A stretch of DNA of 64,000 nt from Hymenobacter nitidus (GTDB taxonomy: Bacteria; Bacteroidota; Bacteroidia; Cytophagales; Hymenobacteraceae): positions 62,001 through 126,000 of the forward strand of contig NZ_JAJADQ010000004.1 of NCBI RefSeq assembly GCF_020447315.1, given 5' to 3'. The translations under genes were made by a program, and so were the position numbers. Every line of letters begins with the position of its first letter. Positions within the stretch are counted from its first letter, which is position 1. Positions 43,152 to 51,959 of the stretch are shown here, piece by piece. Under the pieces are notes generated by a model that saw only the letters and a list, made by a program, of their open reading frames with translations, made no database searches and was not told where the DNA came from.

Positions 43152-44686
43152 GGGGTAGGGGCGGAGCTAACGGGTGGTACAAGAGAAGGCGCCAGGTGCG
43201 GCGTGCGGTCCACAATCTGGGCGGCCAGCGTAAGGCTGGGCAGCAGCAGGCGCACTTCGTCGCCGGGCTGCAGGGCGGTTTCGGGCTGGTGGTGGTCGGT
43301 AATAAGCTGCACGTAGCCATGGCGGGCCAGGGCCGTAGCATCCGGAAACGGGGGCGTGCTGAGCTGGGCCAGGCGGAGCTGGGTACGGTGTAGCAGCCGC
43401 TCGGCGGCCAGCTGCAGCTCGTAGCGGCGCCGGAGCAGCTGCTCGCGCCGCCGCCGGTGCAGGCGCCGGAACCGCTGCGCCAGGGTGCGGCCCAGGGTGC
43501 GGAGCTGCTGCTGCTGCTGGCCCAAGGCCCGGCGCGCCGCCCGGTGCAGGCCGTGCCGCTGCCGGCTCAGCTGCCGCTGCTGCTGCTGTAGCTGCTGGCG
43601 TGGCACCGTTGCGGCTTCCCGGATGCGCTGAAACAGGTCGGCGCGGTGGCCGTTGAGTTGCGTCTGCGCGGCACGGTGCACGTAGCGCCCGGCCTGGGTC
43701 AGAAGGTCGTCGGCATCTTCCACCTGCCGGGCCGCCACCTCCCGAATCCGGTCGGCGTAGCCCGAAAAAACGGCATCGAGGCGGGCCAGGCGCTCGGCCA
43801 GAAAGGCGGCTACGGCCGTAGGCGTCTTCAGGGCCAGATGGGCCGCCAGGTCCAGCACAGCCTCGTCCCGCTCGTGTCCGATGCCCGTGAGTACCGGCAG
43901 CGGAAACGAGCCGACGCCCGCCGCCAAGCCGTAGTCGTCGAAGGCCAGCAGGTCGGTTTTGGCGCCCCCGCCCCGGATAATAACCACCGCATCGAAGGCT
44001 GAGCGGCGACGCCGAATGGCATCCAAGGCGCCCAGAATGCTGGACGGTGAGTCGGTGCCCTGCATGGTGGCCGCAAACAGGGTCACGGCAAAGTCGTAGG
44101 GCGACTCGCCCAGCTGCTGCACAAAATCCTGGAAGCCCGCCGCCGTGGGCGACGAAATAACGGCCAGCCGCTGCGGACCCAGTGCCAGGGCCAGCTTTTT
44201 CTGGCGCTCCAGCAGGCCTTTGGCTTCGAGCTTGCGCACGGTTTCGAGGCGCTGCCGGGCCAAGTCGCCCACGGTGTAGCTCGGGTCCAGCATCAGCACG
44301 TCGAGGCTCAGGCCGTACTGCTCATGAAACTTGACCTGCACGCGCAGCATCACCTTCAGGCCCGGCCGCAGCTCCTGCCCGGTTTGCTCCAGAAAGGCCG
44401 GGGCCAGCTGCTGATACCGCTGGCTCCAGATAGTAGCCCGCGCCTGGGCCTTGAGCTGGGCCCCGCGCCCGGTCACGTGCTGGTCGGTGAGCACGAGGTA
44501 GCAGTGGGCGCCGTCGTGGCGGGGTAGGGTGAGGTCGGCAATTTCGGCCACCACCCAGTACGACTCGGCAAAGCGCGTTTCCACGGTTTGCCGCACCCGT
44601 ACCAGCAGCTCGGCCAGCGGCATGGGCACCAGCGGCAGGGCGGCGCTCAGGCCAGGTTCCGGACGACGATTGAAAAGGGGTGGCAT
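43148..44686 (-). CDS. xseA: Exodeoxyribonuclease VII large subunit
   Basis: A 512-residue XseA. An N-terminal OB-fold (SYWVVAEIADLTLPRHDGAH) is followed by the catalytic domain with AVISSPTAAGFQDFVQQLG, VVIIRGGGAKTDLLAFDDYG and PVLTGIGHERDEAVLDLAAH, then a long Gln/Arg-rich coiled coil (about 340-450) and a C-terminal segment. It degrades single-stranded DNA from both ends. ATG 44686 (MPPLFNRRPEPG) is preferred to the frame start at 44800. Operon with xseB. Confidence 0.94.
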   Translation of the reverse strand: MPPLFNRRPEPGLSAALPLVPMPLAELLVRVRQTVETRFAESYWVVAEIADLTLPRHDGAHCYLVLTDQHVTGRGAQLKAQARATIWSQRYQQLAPAFLEQTGQELRPGLKVMLRVQVKFHEQYGLSLDVLMLDPSYTVGDLARQRLETVRKLEAKGLLERQKKLALALGPQRLAVISSPTAAGFQDFVQQLGESPYDFAVTLFAATMQGTDSPSSILGALDAIRRRRSAFDAVVIIRGGGAKTDLLAFDDYGLAAGVGSFPLPVLTGIGHERDEAVLDLAAHLALKTPTAVAAFLAERLARLDAVFSGYADRIREVAARQVEDADDLLTQAGRYVHRAAQTQLNGHRADLFQRIREAATVPRQQLQQQQRQLSRQRHGLHRAARRALGQQQQQLRTLGRTLAQRFRRLHRRRREQLLRRRYELQLAAERLLHRTQLRLAQLSTPPFPDATALARHGYVQLITDHHQPETALQPGDEVRLLLPSLTLAAQIVDRTPHLAPSLVPPVSSAPTP

Positions 44687-44852
44687 GGGGCGCAAGGTAC
44701 AAATTCGGGGCACGGCAACCAGCACAACCGGGGCAACGGTTGCCCGCCAGAGCACATCTTTGCCCTGGCTGCCGCCTATGCAACCCCGCCAGTGGGGCAA
44801 TGTTGGCGGGGTTCGTCAAATGGGGTCGGTTGGGGTTGCCAGTGGGCCGCTG

Positions 44853-44885
44853 TTTGCCGGGCCTACGCTTTTTCTTTTACCTTTC
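44853..44885 (+). promoter_or_regulatory. Promoter of the M13 peptidase gene
   Basis: TTTG (44853-44856), a 21-nt spacer and TACCTTTC (44878-44885) match the Bacteroidota consensus except for the last base. The transcript would have a leader of about 35 nt. The 240-nt region 44687-44926 also has to serve xseA on the other strand. Confidence 0.45.
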
Positions 44886-44926
44886 TAGCCTCAATCCGCC
44901 TTTTCCTCACCCTTTTCCTGCTTTCT

Positions 44927-47029
44927 ATGAAAAACCGAAACAGTCTGACGCTGGCCGCCGTGGCCGCCGCAGGGCTGGCCCTGGCTGGCTGCGCGGCCAG
45001 CACCACGCCGACTGCCGCTACCACCACTGCCCCGGCCGCCGCTACGGCTACCTCTACCGAAGACCCTATTGTGCCCGGCGTGGGTCTGAACGTGGCCAAC
45101 ATCGACCAGACGGTAGCGCCCTGCGACAACTTCTTTCAGTATGCCTCGGGCAACTGGCTGAAAAACAACCCCATTCCGGCTTCCGAAGTAAGCTGGGGCA
45201 GCTTCAATGAGCTGTTCGACAAGAACAGCGCCGTGCAGCGCCAGATTCTGGAGGAAGCTGCGGCTAACACCAGCGCTGCCAAAGGCACGAACGCGCAAAA
45301 GGTGGGCGACTTCTACGCCGCCGCCATGGACTCGATGGCCATCGAAAAAGCCGGTATTACGCCCCTGAAACCCGAGCTGGACCGTATTGCTGCCATCAAG
45401 GACCTGAAGGGGCTGCAGGCCTCGCTGGGCCGGCAGCAACTGATTGGCACCGGCTCGGTGTTCAACATGGGTGTGGGGCAGGATGAGAAAAATAGCACCC
45501 AGTATGCCGTGCTGCTCTATCAGGGCGGCCTGCGCATGCCCGACCGGGACTACTACCTAAAGGATGATGCGCGCTCCAAGGCCATTCGCAATGCCTACGT
45601 GACCTACATCACCAACACGTTCAAGCTGATGGGCGAAACCCCGGCGGTGGCGGCCAAGAATGCCGCAACCGTGATGCGCCTGGAAACGCGGATGGCAAAG
45701 GCCAGCAAAAGCCGCGTCGACCTGCGCGACCCGTACGCCAACTACAACAAAATGACCGTGGCGGAGCTGCAGAAGCAGTATCCCAACGTGGGCTTCCCGA
45801 CTTTGCTGGCCCAGCAGAATCTGTCGTCGGCCAAATCAGTTATCGTGGGGCAGCCCGCTTTCGTGAAGGAAGCCAATGCCATGCTGAAGGCCGAGCCGCT
45901 GAGCGACTGGAAAACCTACCTGCGCTGGCACTTGGTAAGCTCCGTGGCGGCCGCCTTGCCCCAGGCCTACGTGGATGAGAGCTTCAAATACACCCAGACG
46001 CTGACTGGCGCCAAGAAAATGCAGCCTCGCTGGAAGCGCACCCTGCGCGCCACGGACCTGGCCTTGGGCGAAGCGTTCGGGCAGGTGTACGTGGATAAGG
46101 CCTTCACGCCCGAAGCCAAGCAGAAGGCCATGGAAATGGTCAACAACATTAAAGCCTCGATGGCCGAGCACATCCAGCAAGTCGACTGGATGAGCGCCGC
46201 CACCAAAGCCGAAGCCCTGAAAAAGCTCAACGCCTTTACCGTCAAAATCGGCTACCCCGATAAGTGGAAGGACTATTCGGCCCTGAACATCTCGCGCGAC
46301 TCGTACGTGCAGAACGTGCTGGCCTCGCGCATGTTTGCCGCCAACTTCGACAACAGCAAGCTGGGCAAACCCATTGACCGCAACGAGTGGGGCATGACGC
46401 CGCCCACGGTGAATGCCTACTACAACCCACCGATGAACGAAATCGTGTTTCCGGCCGGTATTCTGCAGCCGCCCTTCTACGACCCCAAAGCCGATGACGC
46501 GGTAAACTACGGCGGTATCGGGGCCGTAATCGGCCACGAAATCACCCACGGCTTCGACGACCAGGGCCGCCAGTACGACTCCCAGGGCAACCTGCGCGAC
46601 TGGTGGACCAAGGAAGACGCCGAGAAGTTTGACCAGCGCGCGGCAATAGTCGGCACCCAGTTCGACGCCTTCACGCCCCTGGATTCGGTACACGTGAACG
46701 GCAAGCTGACCATGGGCGAAAACCTGGCGGACCTGGGCGGATTGAACATCGCCTACACGGCTCTGCAAAAAGCAATGGCCGGCAAGCCCAAAACCAAGAT
46801 TGACGGCTTCACGCCCGAGCAGCGCTTCTTCCTGGCCTACGCCCAGATCTGGCGCACCAACCAGCGCCCCGAGGCCATCCGTCAGCAGGTCCTCACCGAC
46901 CCGCACTCCCCGGCCCAGTACCGCACCAACGGACCCCTGCAGAACATGCCCCAGTTCTTTGAGGCCTTCGGCTGCAAGGATGACGCTAAGATGGTACGCG
47001 CCGCCAACCAGCGGGCTAAAATCTGGTAA
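44927..47029 (+). CDS. M13 (neprilysin/PepO) family metallopeptidase, lipoprotein
   Basis: A 700-residue zinc endopeptidase. A lipoprotein signal (LAAVAAAGLALAGC) is followed by a Thr/Ala-rich linker, the N-terminal M13 domain from CDNFFQYASGNWLKNNPIPA, and the catalytic domain with VIGHEITHGFDDQGRQYD (zinc His537 and His541, Glu538) and the third ligand in GENLADLGGL. The ending CKDDAKMVRAANQRAKIW is the usual CxxW-like end. It should degrade oligopeptides in the periplasm or at the outer membrane. The frame from 44588 is disregarded because the lipoprotein signal starts at ATG 44927. Confidence 0.95.
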   Translation: MKNRNSLTLAAVAAAGLALAGCAASTTPTAATTTAPAAATATSTEDPIVPGVGLNVANIDQTVAPCDNFFQYASGNWLKNNPIPASEVSWGSFNELFDKNSAVQRQILEEAAANTSAAKGTNAQKVGDFYAAAMDSMAIEKAGITPLKPELDRIAAIKDLKGLQASLGRQQLIGTGSVFNMGVGQDEKNSTQYAVLLYQGGLRMPDRDYYLKDDARSKAIRNAYVTYITNTFKLMGETPAVAAKNAATVMRLETRMAKASKSRVDLRDPYANYNKMTVAELQKQYPNVGFPTLLAQQNLSSAKSVIVGQPAFVKEANAMLKAEPLSDWKTYLRWHLVSSVAAALPQAYVDESFKYTQTLTGAKKMQPRWKRTLRATDLALGEAFGQVYVDKAFTPEAKQKAMEMVNNIKASMAEHIQQVDWMSAATKAEALKKLNAFTVKIGYPDKWKDYSALNISRDSYVQNVLASRMFAANFDNSKLGKPIDRNEWGMTPPTVNAYYNPPMNEIVFPAGILQPPFYDPKADDAVNYGGIGAVIGHEITHGFDDQGRQYDSQGNLRDWWTKEDAEKFDQRAAIVGTQFDAFTPLDSVHVNGKLTMGENLADLGGLNIAYTALQKAMAGKPKTKIDGFTPEQRFFLAYAQIWRTNQRPEAIRQQVLTDPHSPAQYRTNGPLQNMPQFFEAFGCKDDAKMVRAANQRAKIW

Positions 47030-47050
47030 GCAGCCCTTTTAGTTTTCCTG

Positions 47051-47085
47051 AAAAAGGCGGTTGGCACTATGCTAACCGCCTTTTT
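47051..47085 (+). terminator. Terminator of the M13 peptidase gene
   Basis: Perfect 12-bp stem AAAAAGGCGGTT/AACCGCCTTTTT (47051-47062 with 47074-47085) with an 11-nt loop and a T-run, 21 nt after the stop. Confidence 0.85.
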
Positions 47086-47139
47086 TGCGTTTGCCAGACC
47101 GGGACAAGCGGGTTTCTGGGGGGGGCCTTAACTTGCGGC

Positions 47140-47571
47140 ATGCAAAAGATGGTGCTCCCCGCTTTCCTGGTCTCGTTGCTGCTGTGCAGCGCCTGCCAAT
47201 CTTCCGACTCGCCAACGACGACCCAAGCCCCCGCCGCTGCCGAAGACACCCCGCCACCGCCGCCCACTCCCGTGCAGGCGCTGGTAGCCAACCCCAAGGT
47301 GGGCGACGTGTACGTAATCCGCTTTCAGCCCCAGGGCACCACCGACACGCGGTATTTCTTCTACCACCTGTTTCGCGTCACGCCCGACAGCGCCTATCTG
47401 CACCCGGCCCGCAAGCCCGCCCCCGATGCTGCCGCCGACCTCACCCAGCCCGACTTCCAGGCGTCGGCCAATACCATCGGCTATAGTCGCGGCGAGCTGG
47501 CCGGGCTGCTCCAGCCCCAGGCCGGCGACGTGCTCAAAACCCAGCTAGTGCAGGTGCGCCGGGAGCAGTAG
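47140..47571 (+). CDS. Small hypothetical lipoprotein
   Basis: A 143-residue protein with a lipobox signal (VLPAFLVSLLLCSACQSS; Cys19) and a Pro/Thr/Ala-rich linker. The globular part (KVGDVYVIRFQPQGTTDTRY, then FFYHLFRVTPDSAYLHPARK) looks beta-rich. I do not recognise a function. It is convergent with the cyclophilin gene, 10 nt between stops, with no obvious terminator. Confidence 0.8.
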   Translation: MQKMVLPAFLVSLLLCSACQSSDSPTTTQAPAAAEDTPPPPPTPVQALVANPKVGDVYVIRFQPQGTTDTRYFFYHLFRVTPDSAYLHPARKPAPDAAADLTQPDFQASANTIGYSRGELAGLLQPQAGDVLKTQLVQVRREQ

Positions 47572-47581
47572 TACCCTAAGG

Positions 47582-48346
47582 TTATTGCACGACCTCAATT
47601 TTAATATCGACGTCTTTTTTGGGCCATTTGTAGGGGTCGACGGGCTCGGCGGCAATTTTGTCGATAACCTCCAGGCCTTCTACTATCTCGCCAAACACCG
47701 TGTATTTGCCATCCAGGGACGGTACACCGCCCACGGTAGCATACACCTTTTCCTGCGCCGGGGTCAGCTTGCGCCCGGCCATGGCTTGGGCCTGATACGG
47801 GGTGAGCTTCTCGCCCTGCACAAAGTAGAAATCGGTGTTCGACGACAGTTTGCCGGGGTTCTGGTCGTCGTCGTAGCGGGCCATGCCCAGAGCACCCCGC
47901 TTGTGGAAGTGCGCCGGCCGAATTTCGGGTGGCAGGTGGTAGCGCGTCAGCGGGATGGTGCGGTGGTCGGAGCGGCCGCCCTGAATGGCAAACCCGTTCA
48001 CGACGCGGTTAAACACGGTTTCATCGAACACGCCTTTGCGCGCCAGCAGCAGAAAGTTGGCCTTGTGCAAGGGCGTATCGTCGTAGAGCTTCACCCGCAT
48101 ATCGCCCAGCCGCGTGTGCACGATAACCTCGGCGGCCGGGTGTTCCCGCAGATACTGCGGCAGCAGCGTTACCACGTTGCTGTCGGAAAGGGTGCTCAGG
48201 TCGGGGCCGGGTGCGGTGGGAGCCGGGGCTTTGGCTACAGGAGCGTCGGCCGGTGGCGGCGTCTGGTTGCAGCTGCCGAGCCCCAGGGCCAGCACGGCGG
48301 CACCGCCGCTAATAAATATCAACGCTGACCGACAGGATAAAGCCAT
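47582..48346 (-). CDS. Cyclophilin-type peptidyl-prolyl isomerase, lipoprotein
   Basis: A 254-residue lipoprotein (signal ending LGLGSC, Cys about 25) with a cyclophilin domain. VIVHTRLGDMRVKLYDDTPL, ANFLLLARKGVFDETVFNRV, FAIQGGRSDHRT and the late SLDGKYTVFGEIVEGLEVID are the family blocks. An insert of about 50 residues after the QGG motif (PPEIRPAHFHKRGALGMARY and on) is common in Bacteroidota homologs. It should help fold envelope proteins. ATG 48346 is preferred to the frame start at 48391. Confidence 0.92.
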   Translation of the reverse strand: MALSCRSALIFISGGAAVLALGLGSCNQTPPPADAPVAKAPAPTAPGPDLSTLSDSNVVTLLPQYLREHPAAEVIVHTRLGDMRVKLYDDTPLHKANFLLLARKGVFDETVFNRVVNGFAIQGGRSDHRTIPLTRYHLPPEIRPAHFHKRGALGMARYDDDQNPGKLSSNTDFYFVQGEKLTPYQAQAMAGRKLTPAQEKVYATVGGVPSLDGKYTVFGEIVEGLEVIDKIAAEPVDPYKWPKKDVDIKIEVVQ

Positions 48347-48393
48347 AACGAGAGAAATCGGGCGGGAAAAAGACCAGGGCGCAAAACACAAAA

Positions 48394-48427
48394 GGGTTGC
48401 TGCCTTCTTCTACGACGGCAGCAACCC
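48394..48427 (-). terminator. Terminator of the Mn catalase gene
   Basis: Perfect 11-bp stem GGGTTGCTGCC/GGCAGCAACCC (48394-48404 with 48417-48427), followed on the minus strand by TTTTGTGTTTT. It lies 38 nt after the catalase stop. Confidence 0.75.
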
Positions 48428-48465
48428 AAAAGTAAAGCCCGCGGGGCACAAGCCGCGCGGCGGCC

Positions 48466-49368
48466 CTAATACTTAATGCCCATTTTCTTGGCCATATCGA
48501 TAAACATCTGCATATCAATGTTGTCGGCGCCGGGTGAGTTGAGCTGGGGCTCCTCGGCCAGGTCGGGAACGGGGTAGCCTTCGGGGGCTCCAAACACAAC
48601 TTCCAGCGGCTTGCCATCCTCGGGGTGGGGCCCATTGAAGATCAGGCCGGCCTTCTGGTAGTCGTGCTGGCTGAAGGTGTAAAGCTTGCGGTGCAGGCCG
48701 TTTTCCTCGTATTTGCGGGTTTCCCTGAATGCTTTGTTGCTCAGCTCGGGCACCGGCACCAGCTTGGTGACTTCCACGCCGGTCAGGTGTTCCAGGGCCC
48801 GGGCATAGGCCACCACGTGCAAACCGCCGCGAACCAGCAGGTAGCCCACCATTTCGCGGGCGCAAGGGTCACTGACCATTTCGTAGGCGCGAATCTTATT
48901 GGCCCGCGCCCCGCACTCCAGAAAGAAGTTGTGCAGCAAATCCAGCTTCAGGTTGCCGCTGCTGAACACGTTCTGGCCATTCCAGAAGTTGCCCTGCGAG
49001 TCAATGGGCAGCGCGGCCTGGGCGCTGGCGCTGAAATGATAAGAGATGCGCGCGTCAGCGGCCGGGGCCAGCGGCGCGGGCTCTGGGTCGTGGCCACGCT
49101 TGGTCTGGCCCGTCAGCAGCAGATTGATAGCATACGATACGACTTCGATGTGTCCGTACTCCTCACCGGCAATGCTGGCAATGACATCGTAGAACGGACG
49201 CAGCCGCTTCCGACCCCGAAAGTTGAACGACTGGAACGTGTAGTTCATCAGCGTCGACATCTCCCCAAACTTGCCGCCGAGCAGCTCCTGAATAGCGGCG
49301 GCGTCGTTGGGAGACGCGTTTTTGGGCGTTGGCAGCTCAATCGGCAGCCGATCCATGCGTAAAATCAT
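48466..49368 (-). CDS. Manganese catalase family protein
   Basis: A 300-residue ferritin-like protein. Metal ligands are expected in KFGEMSTLMNYTFQSFNFRG, SIAGEEYGHIEVVSYAINLL, NFFLECGARANKIRAYEM and GGLHVVAYARALEHLTG, which together give the Glu/Glu/His and Glu/His sets of dimanganese catalases. It would remove hydrogen peroxide in the cytoplasm. ATG 49368 (MILRMDRLPIELP) fits the family start best; ATG 49356 is possible. Confidence 0.92.
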   Translation of the reverse strand: MILRMDRLPIELPTPKNASPNDAAAIQELLGGKFGEMSTLMNYTFQSFNFRGRKRLRPFYDVIASIAGEEYGHIEVVSYAINLLLTGQTKRGHDPEPAPLAPAADARISYHFSASAQAALPIDSQGNFWNGQNVFSSGNLKLDLLHNFFLECGARANKIRAYEMVSDPCAREMVGYLLVRGGLHVVAYARALEHLTGVEVTKLVPVPELSNKAFRETRKYEENGLHRKLYTFSQHDYQKAGLIFNGPHPEDGKPLEVVFGAPEGYPVPDLAEEPQLNSPGADNIDMQMFIDMAKKMGIKY

Positions 49369-49395
49369 CGGATAAGGTGTTAAGGTGAATAGAAA

Positions 49396-49444
49396 AGCGG
49401 GGCCGGTAGGTCGGGTTTTCACACCCAGACCCACCGGCCCCGCT
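49396..49444 (-). terminator. Terminator of the second phospholipase-C-like gene
   Basis: A 12-bp GC-rich stem (AGCGGGGCCGGT with its complement, 49396-49407 and 49433-49444) with further pairing in the loop and a TTTCTATT tail on the minus strand. It lies upstream of the catalase start, so the catalase promoter must sit within or next to it. Confidence 0.7.
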
Positions 49445-49519
49445 TCTGACTACGGCCTTCAACACCCCGCGTTGTTACAATATTATGCAGCTCAACGGTA
49501 GAAGTGTCTGAAAAACAGG

Positions 49520-50722
49520 CTAGTTCCAGCCGTCGTTTTCCTGCTTGTCCTCCTTCTTTTTCTTCTCCTTTTTCTTGGCGCTGCCTTCGTCCGATTTGGT
49601 CTTGACTTTTACTTTTTCCGGGGCTGCCGGCGCCGTGGTGGCCGGGGCGGGCACGGCTGGCACGGCTTCAGCCGGCGTTTCCACGGGTGGAGGGGCCATG
49701 TCCTTGGCGGAGTTGATCTGGTCGGCCTTTTCCACGGCTTTCTCCGGGCGCGTGGCCAGCAGCAAATCCTGGGTAATTAGCTCGTTCTTGTCCCAGGCCT
49801 TCAGCTCCAGGGCCAGCTTCTCCTTTTCTTCCTTGCCAATCTTTTTGCCCATCAGCGCATCCAAATCGGGCTTGCCTGCATCCTGCCACGCCGTCAGCCA
49901 CATCGAGGCCACCATCGTGGGGGCCTGCTTGAGGCGGTAGGCTACCTGAGCGCCCACTTCCTTGTTGTAGGCATCGGCAAAGGCGTCGGAATAAGCCCGC
50001 CGGGTCTTGCCATACTTGTGCGAAAACGTGTACTTGGTTTCGTTGGTGAAGGCGCGCGTCACCTTTTCTTCCTTGTCGAAGGTGTCGCCCAGGAAGCCGT
50101 AGGACTGCTGCACGGCCGTCCAGATGTCGCGCAGCGGGTCTTTCAGGTACTCGGCCTTTTCCGAGTCCAGCTTCCAGTCGGCCAGGTGGCGCTCCGGCAG
50201 CTTCGATTCCCAGAGGCTGTGCATGCCCTGCTGGTTGGTCAGCTGCCCGTCGTAGTTAATGGTGGTATGCAGCGGCACGTAGGCATCGGCTACGTAGTGG
50301 CCCAGCTCGGCCGAGAGGCGCACGATGGCGGCCGTGTCGCGCGCCCGGAAGGCTTCGGTCAGGGCCTCTTTGGTTTCCATCACAATCCACGGCACGGTGC
50401 CGTACTTGCGCAAGGTGTCGGCCGAGTACTTGGCCACGGCCTTTTCCCAGAGCTTGGGCATGGCCCCAAACGGGTCGTCGCCGTAGTGGTCCATGTCGAT
50501 GTAGTGCTTGGGCGCCTCCTTGGGGTCATCGTCGCGGCGCTGGTCGGGAGCCGTCGAGAGCCGCACGATTTCGGGCATGTGCCGATAGTAAAATCCCTGC
50601 ATGGCCTTGGGCAGGGTATACACCGCTACCTGGTTGATGGTCCGGTGCGCCAGAAAGCCCCAGCCCGACGACAAAAACGGGCAAAGCAGCACGATGGCGA
50701 GGGTAAGTAAATGCTTTTTCAT
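49520..50722 (-). CDS. Zinc-dependent phospholipase C family protein (second of two)
   Basis: A 400-residue exported protein. The signal peptide (MKKHLLTLAIVLLCPFLSSG) leaves WGFLAHRTINQVAVY, where the N-terminal Trp and the His are zinc ligands in P1/PLC-like enzymes. HYIDMDHYGDD, ELGHYVADAYVPLHTTINYD and GMHSLWES supply the rest of the site. The substrate is unknown. The last 75 residues are a Pro/Ala then Lys/Glu-rich low-complexity tail (KKKEKKKKEDKQENDGWN), unusual for a secreted enzyme and perhaps a surface or polyanion contact. Confidence 0.87.
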   Translation of the reverse strand: MKKHLLTLAIVLLCPFLSSGWGFLAHRTINQVAVYTLPKAMQGFYYRHMPEIVRLSTAPDQRRDDDPKEAPKHYIDMDHYGDDPFGAMPKLWEKAVAKYSADTLRKYGTVPWIVMETKEALTEAFRARDTAAIVRLSAELGHYVADAYVPLHTTINYDGQLTNQQGMHSLWESKLPERHLADWKLDSEKAEYLKDPLRDIWTAVQQSYGFLGDTFDKEEKVTRAFTNETKYTFSHKYGKTRRAYSDAFADAYNKEVGAQVAYRLKQAPTMVASMWLTAWQDAGKPDLDALMGKKIGKEEKEKLALELKAWDKNELITQDLLLATRPEKAVEKADQINSAKDMAPPPVETPAEAVPAVPAPATTAPAAPEKVKVKTKSDEGSAKKKEKKKKEDKQENDGWN

Positions 50723-50921
50723 ACGAAATGATGAGGGCCATAACTAAGGCTCCGCGAAGTTCGGGATTTTGGATTAAAAACGTATGCGGAGTTTTCTGCG
50801 GACGGCTACTTCTAGCGGTGCCGGTTGGGCACAGCGGTCCTGAAAAATATATTCCCCAATCCTGAGTATCCTGCACCCCGTTAGAACCAGCTCCCGCCTC
50901 CCGCCCATCCTGCCTGCCTCC

Positions 50922-51959
50922 ATGACTCTGATTTCAAAAAAGAAGATAAACTACGCCATCGGCCCCGAGCTGCGCGACTACCTGCACGAGTACGACCGGG
51001 AAACTAAGCTGCCCGTCACCTACCGCGACCTGCTGCGCTACAGCGGCTCGTTTCCGCTGATGGACCGCCAGGGGCGCGACACGCTCTGGCAAACCGTGTT
51101 TTACGAGCCCAGCACCCTAATTGAGCTGTCGGCTGACCTGGCCAAGGTGTACGCCCTGCTGCGCACCGACGGCGACCTGTCGTTCACCGACCACCTGCTG
51201 GCCGACCGTATCGACTACTGCCAGTTCGGCAACAGCAACCCGTTTCGGGTGCGCATCGTGAATCAACTCAACGACAACTACGACTATTTCTACGTGAAGC
51301 GGGCCGATGCCTCCCGCGTGTATGGCCTGGAGCTGGAGCACCTGTTGTCGCCGAACCGCATCAATTACCTCGTGTGCGGCGACTCGCTCATTGAGGAGCA
51401 CATAGCCGGCATTCCCGGCGACGATTTCATCCGTGACCATCTGCAGCGGCCCCACCTCAATCAGGTGCGCATTGCTAAGGAGTTCGTCAAGTTTAATGAG
51501 CGCTGCTTTGCCCGCCTGCTCGGCGATATGCGCGCCTACAACTACGTCATCATCGCCACCCCCGACTTCGAGGACGAGCAGTACCGGGTGCGCGCCATCG
51601 ACTTCGACCAGCAAAGCTACGAGGGCAAGAAAACGATGTACCTGCCCCAGTTTTTCAAGGACAACCGCCGGGTAGTGCAGATGTGCGGCAAGCTACTCAC
51701 CACTGAAACCATCCGGCAGTATCAAGCCGAAGAGCGCACCCTCATTGCCCGGCGCGTGCGCCTGGAGCGCTACCGCCTCAAAGATCTGATGGACGTGATG
51801 CGCCGCGACGACGTCTCGACCCCCGAAAAAACGGCTCAGCTGAAGCAGGAACTCAACAAGCACTACGGCACCGATGCCTTCGACCGTTGCCGCAACATGG
51901 GCGACGTGGTGCACCAGAACCTAAAAATGATGCTGCTGGCCCGCCCGCGCCCCGACTAA
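50922..51959 (+). CDS. Uncharacterised protein with kinase-like catalytic motifs
   Basis: A 345-residue soluble protein without signal or membrane helices. The order of motifs resembles an aminoglycoside-phosphotransferase/protein-kinase fold: a Lys in YFYVKRAD (K126), an acidic helix YGLELEHLL, a hinge-like LIEEHIAGIPG (about 156-166), a catalytic-loop-like GDMRAYNYVI with Asp202 and Asn207 five apart, and VRAIDFDQ (D227, D229) in place of DFG. The C-terminal third is helical. I infer a possible atypical kinase; no substrate is suggested. It overlaps the convergent cinA-like gene by 4 nt. Confidence 0.75.
   Translation: MTLISKKKINYAIGPELRDYLHEYDRETKLPVTYRDLLRYSGSFPLMDRQGRDTLWQTVFYEPSTLIELSADLAKVYALLRTDGDLSFTDHLLADRIDYCQFGNSNPFRVRIVNQLNDNYDYFYVKRADASRVYGLELEHLLSPNRINYLVCGDSLIEEHIAGIPGDDFIRDHLQRPHLNQVRIAKEFVKFNERCFARLLGDMRAYNYVIIATPDFEDEQYRVRAIDFDQQSYEGKKTMYLPQFFKDNRRVVQMCGKLLTTETIRQYQAEERTLIARRVRLERYRLKDLMDVMRRDDVSTPEKTAQLKQELNKHYGTDAFDRCRNMGDVVHQNLKMMLLARPRPD

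Noticed and set aside
45836..46906. 356-codon minus-strand frame opposite the M13 peptidase
   Set aside because: Lies wholly inside a peptidase gene with intact zinc motifs.
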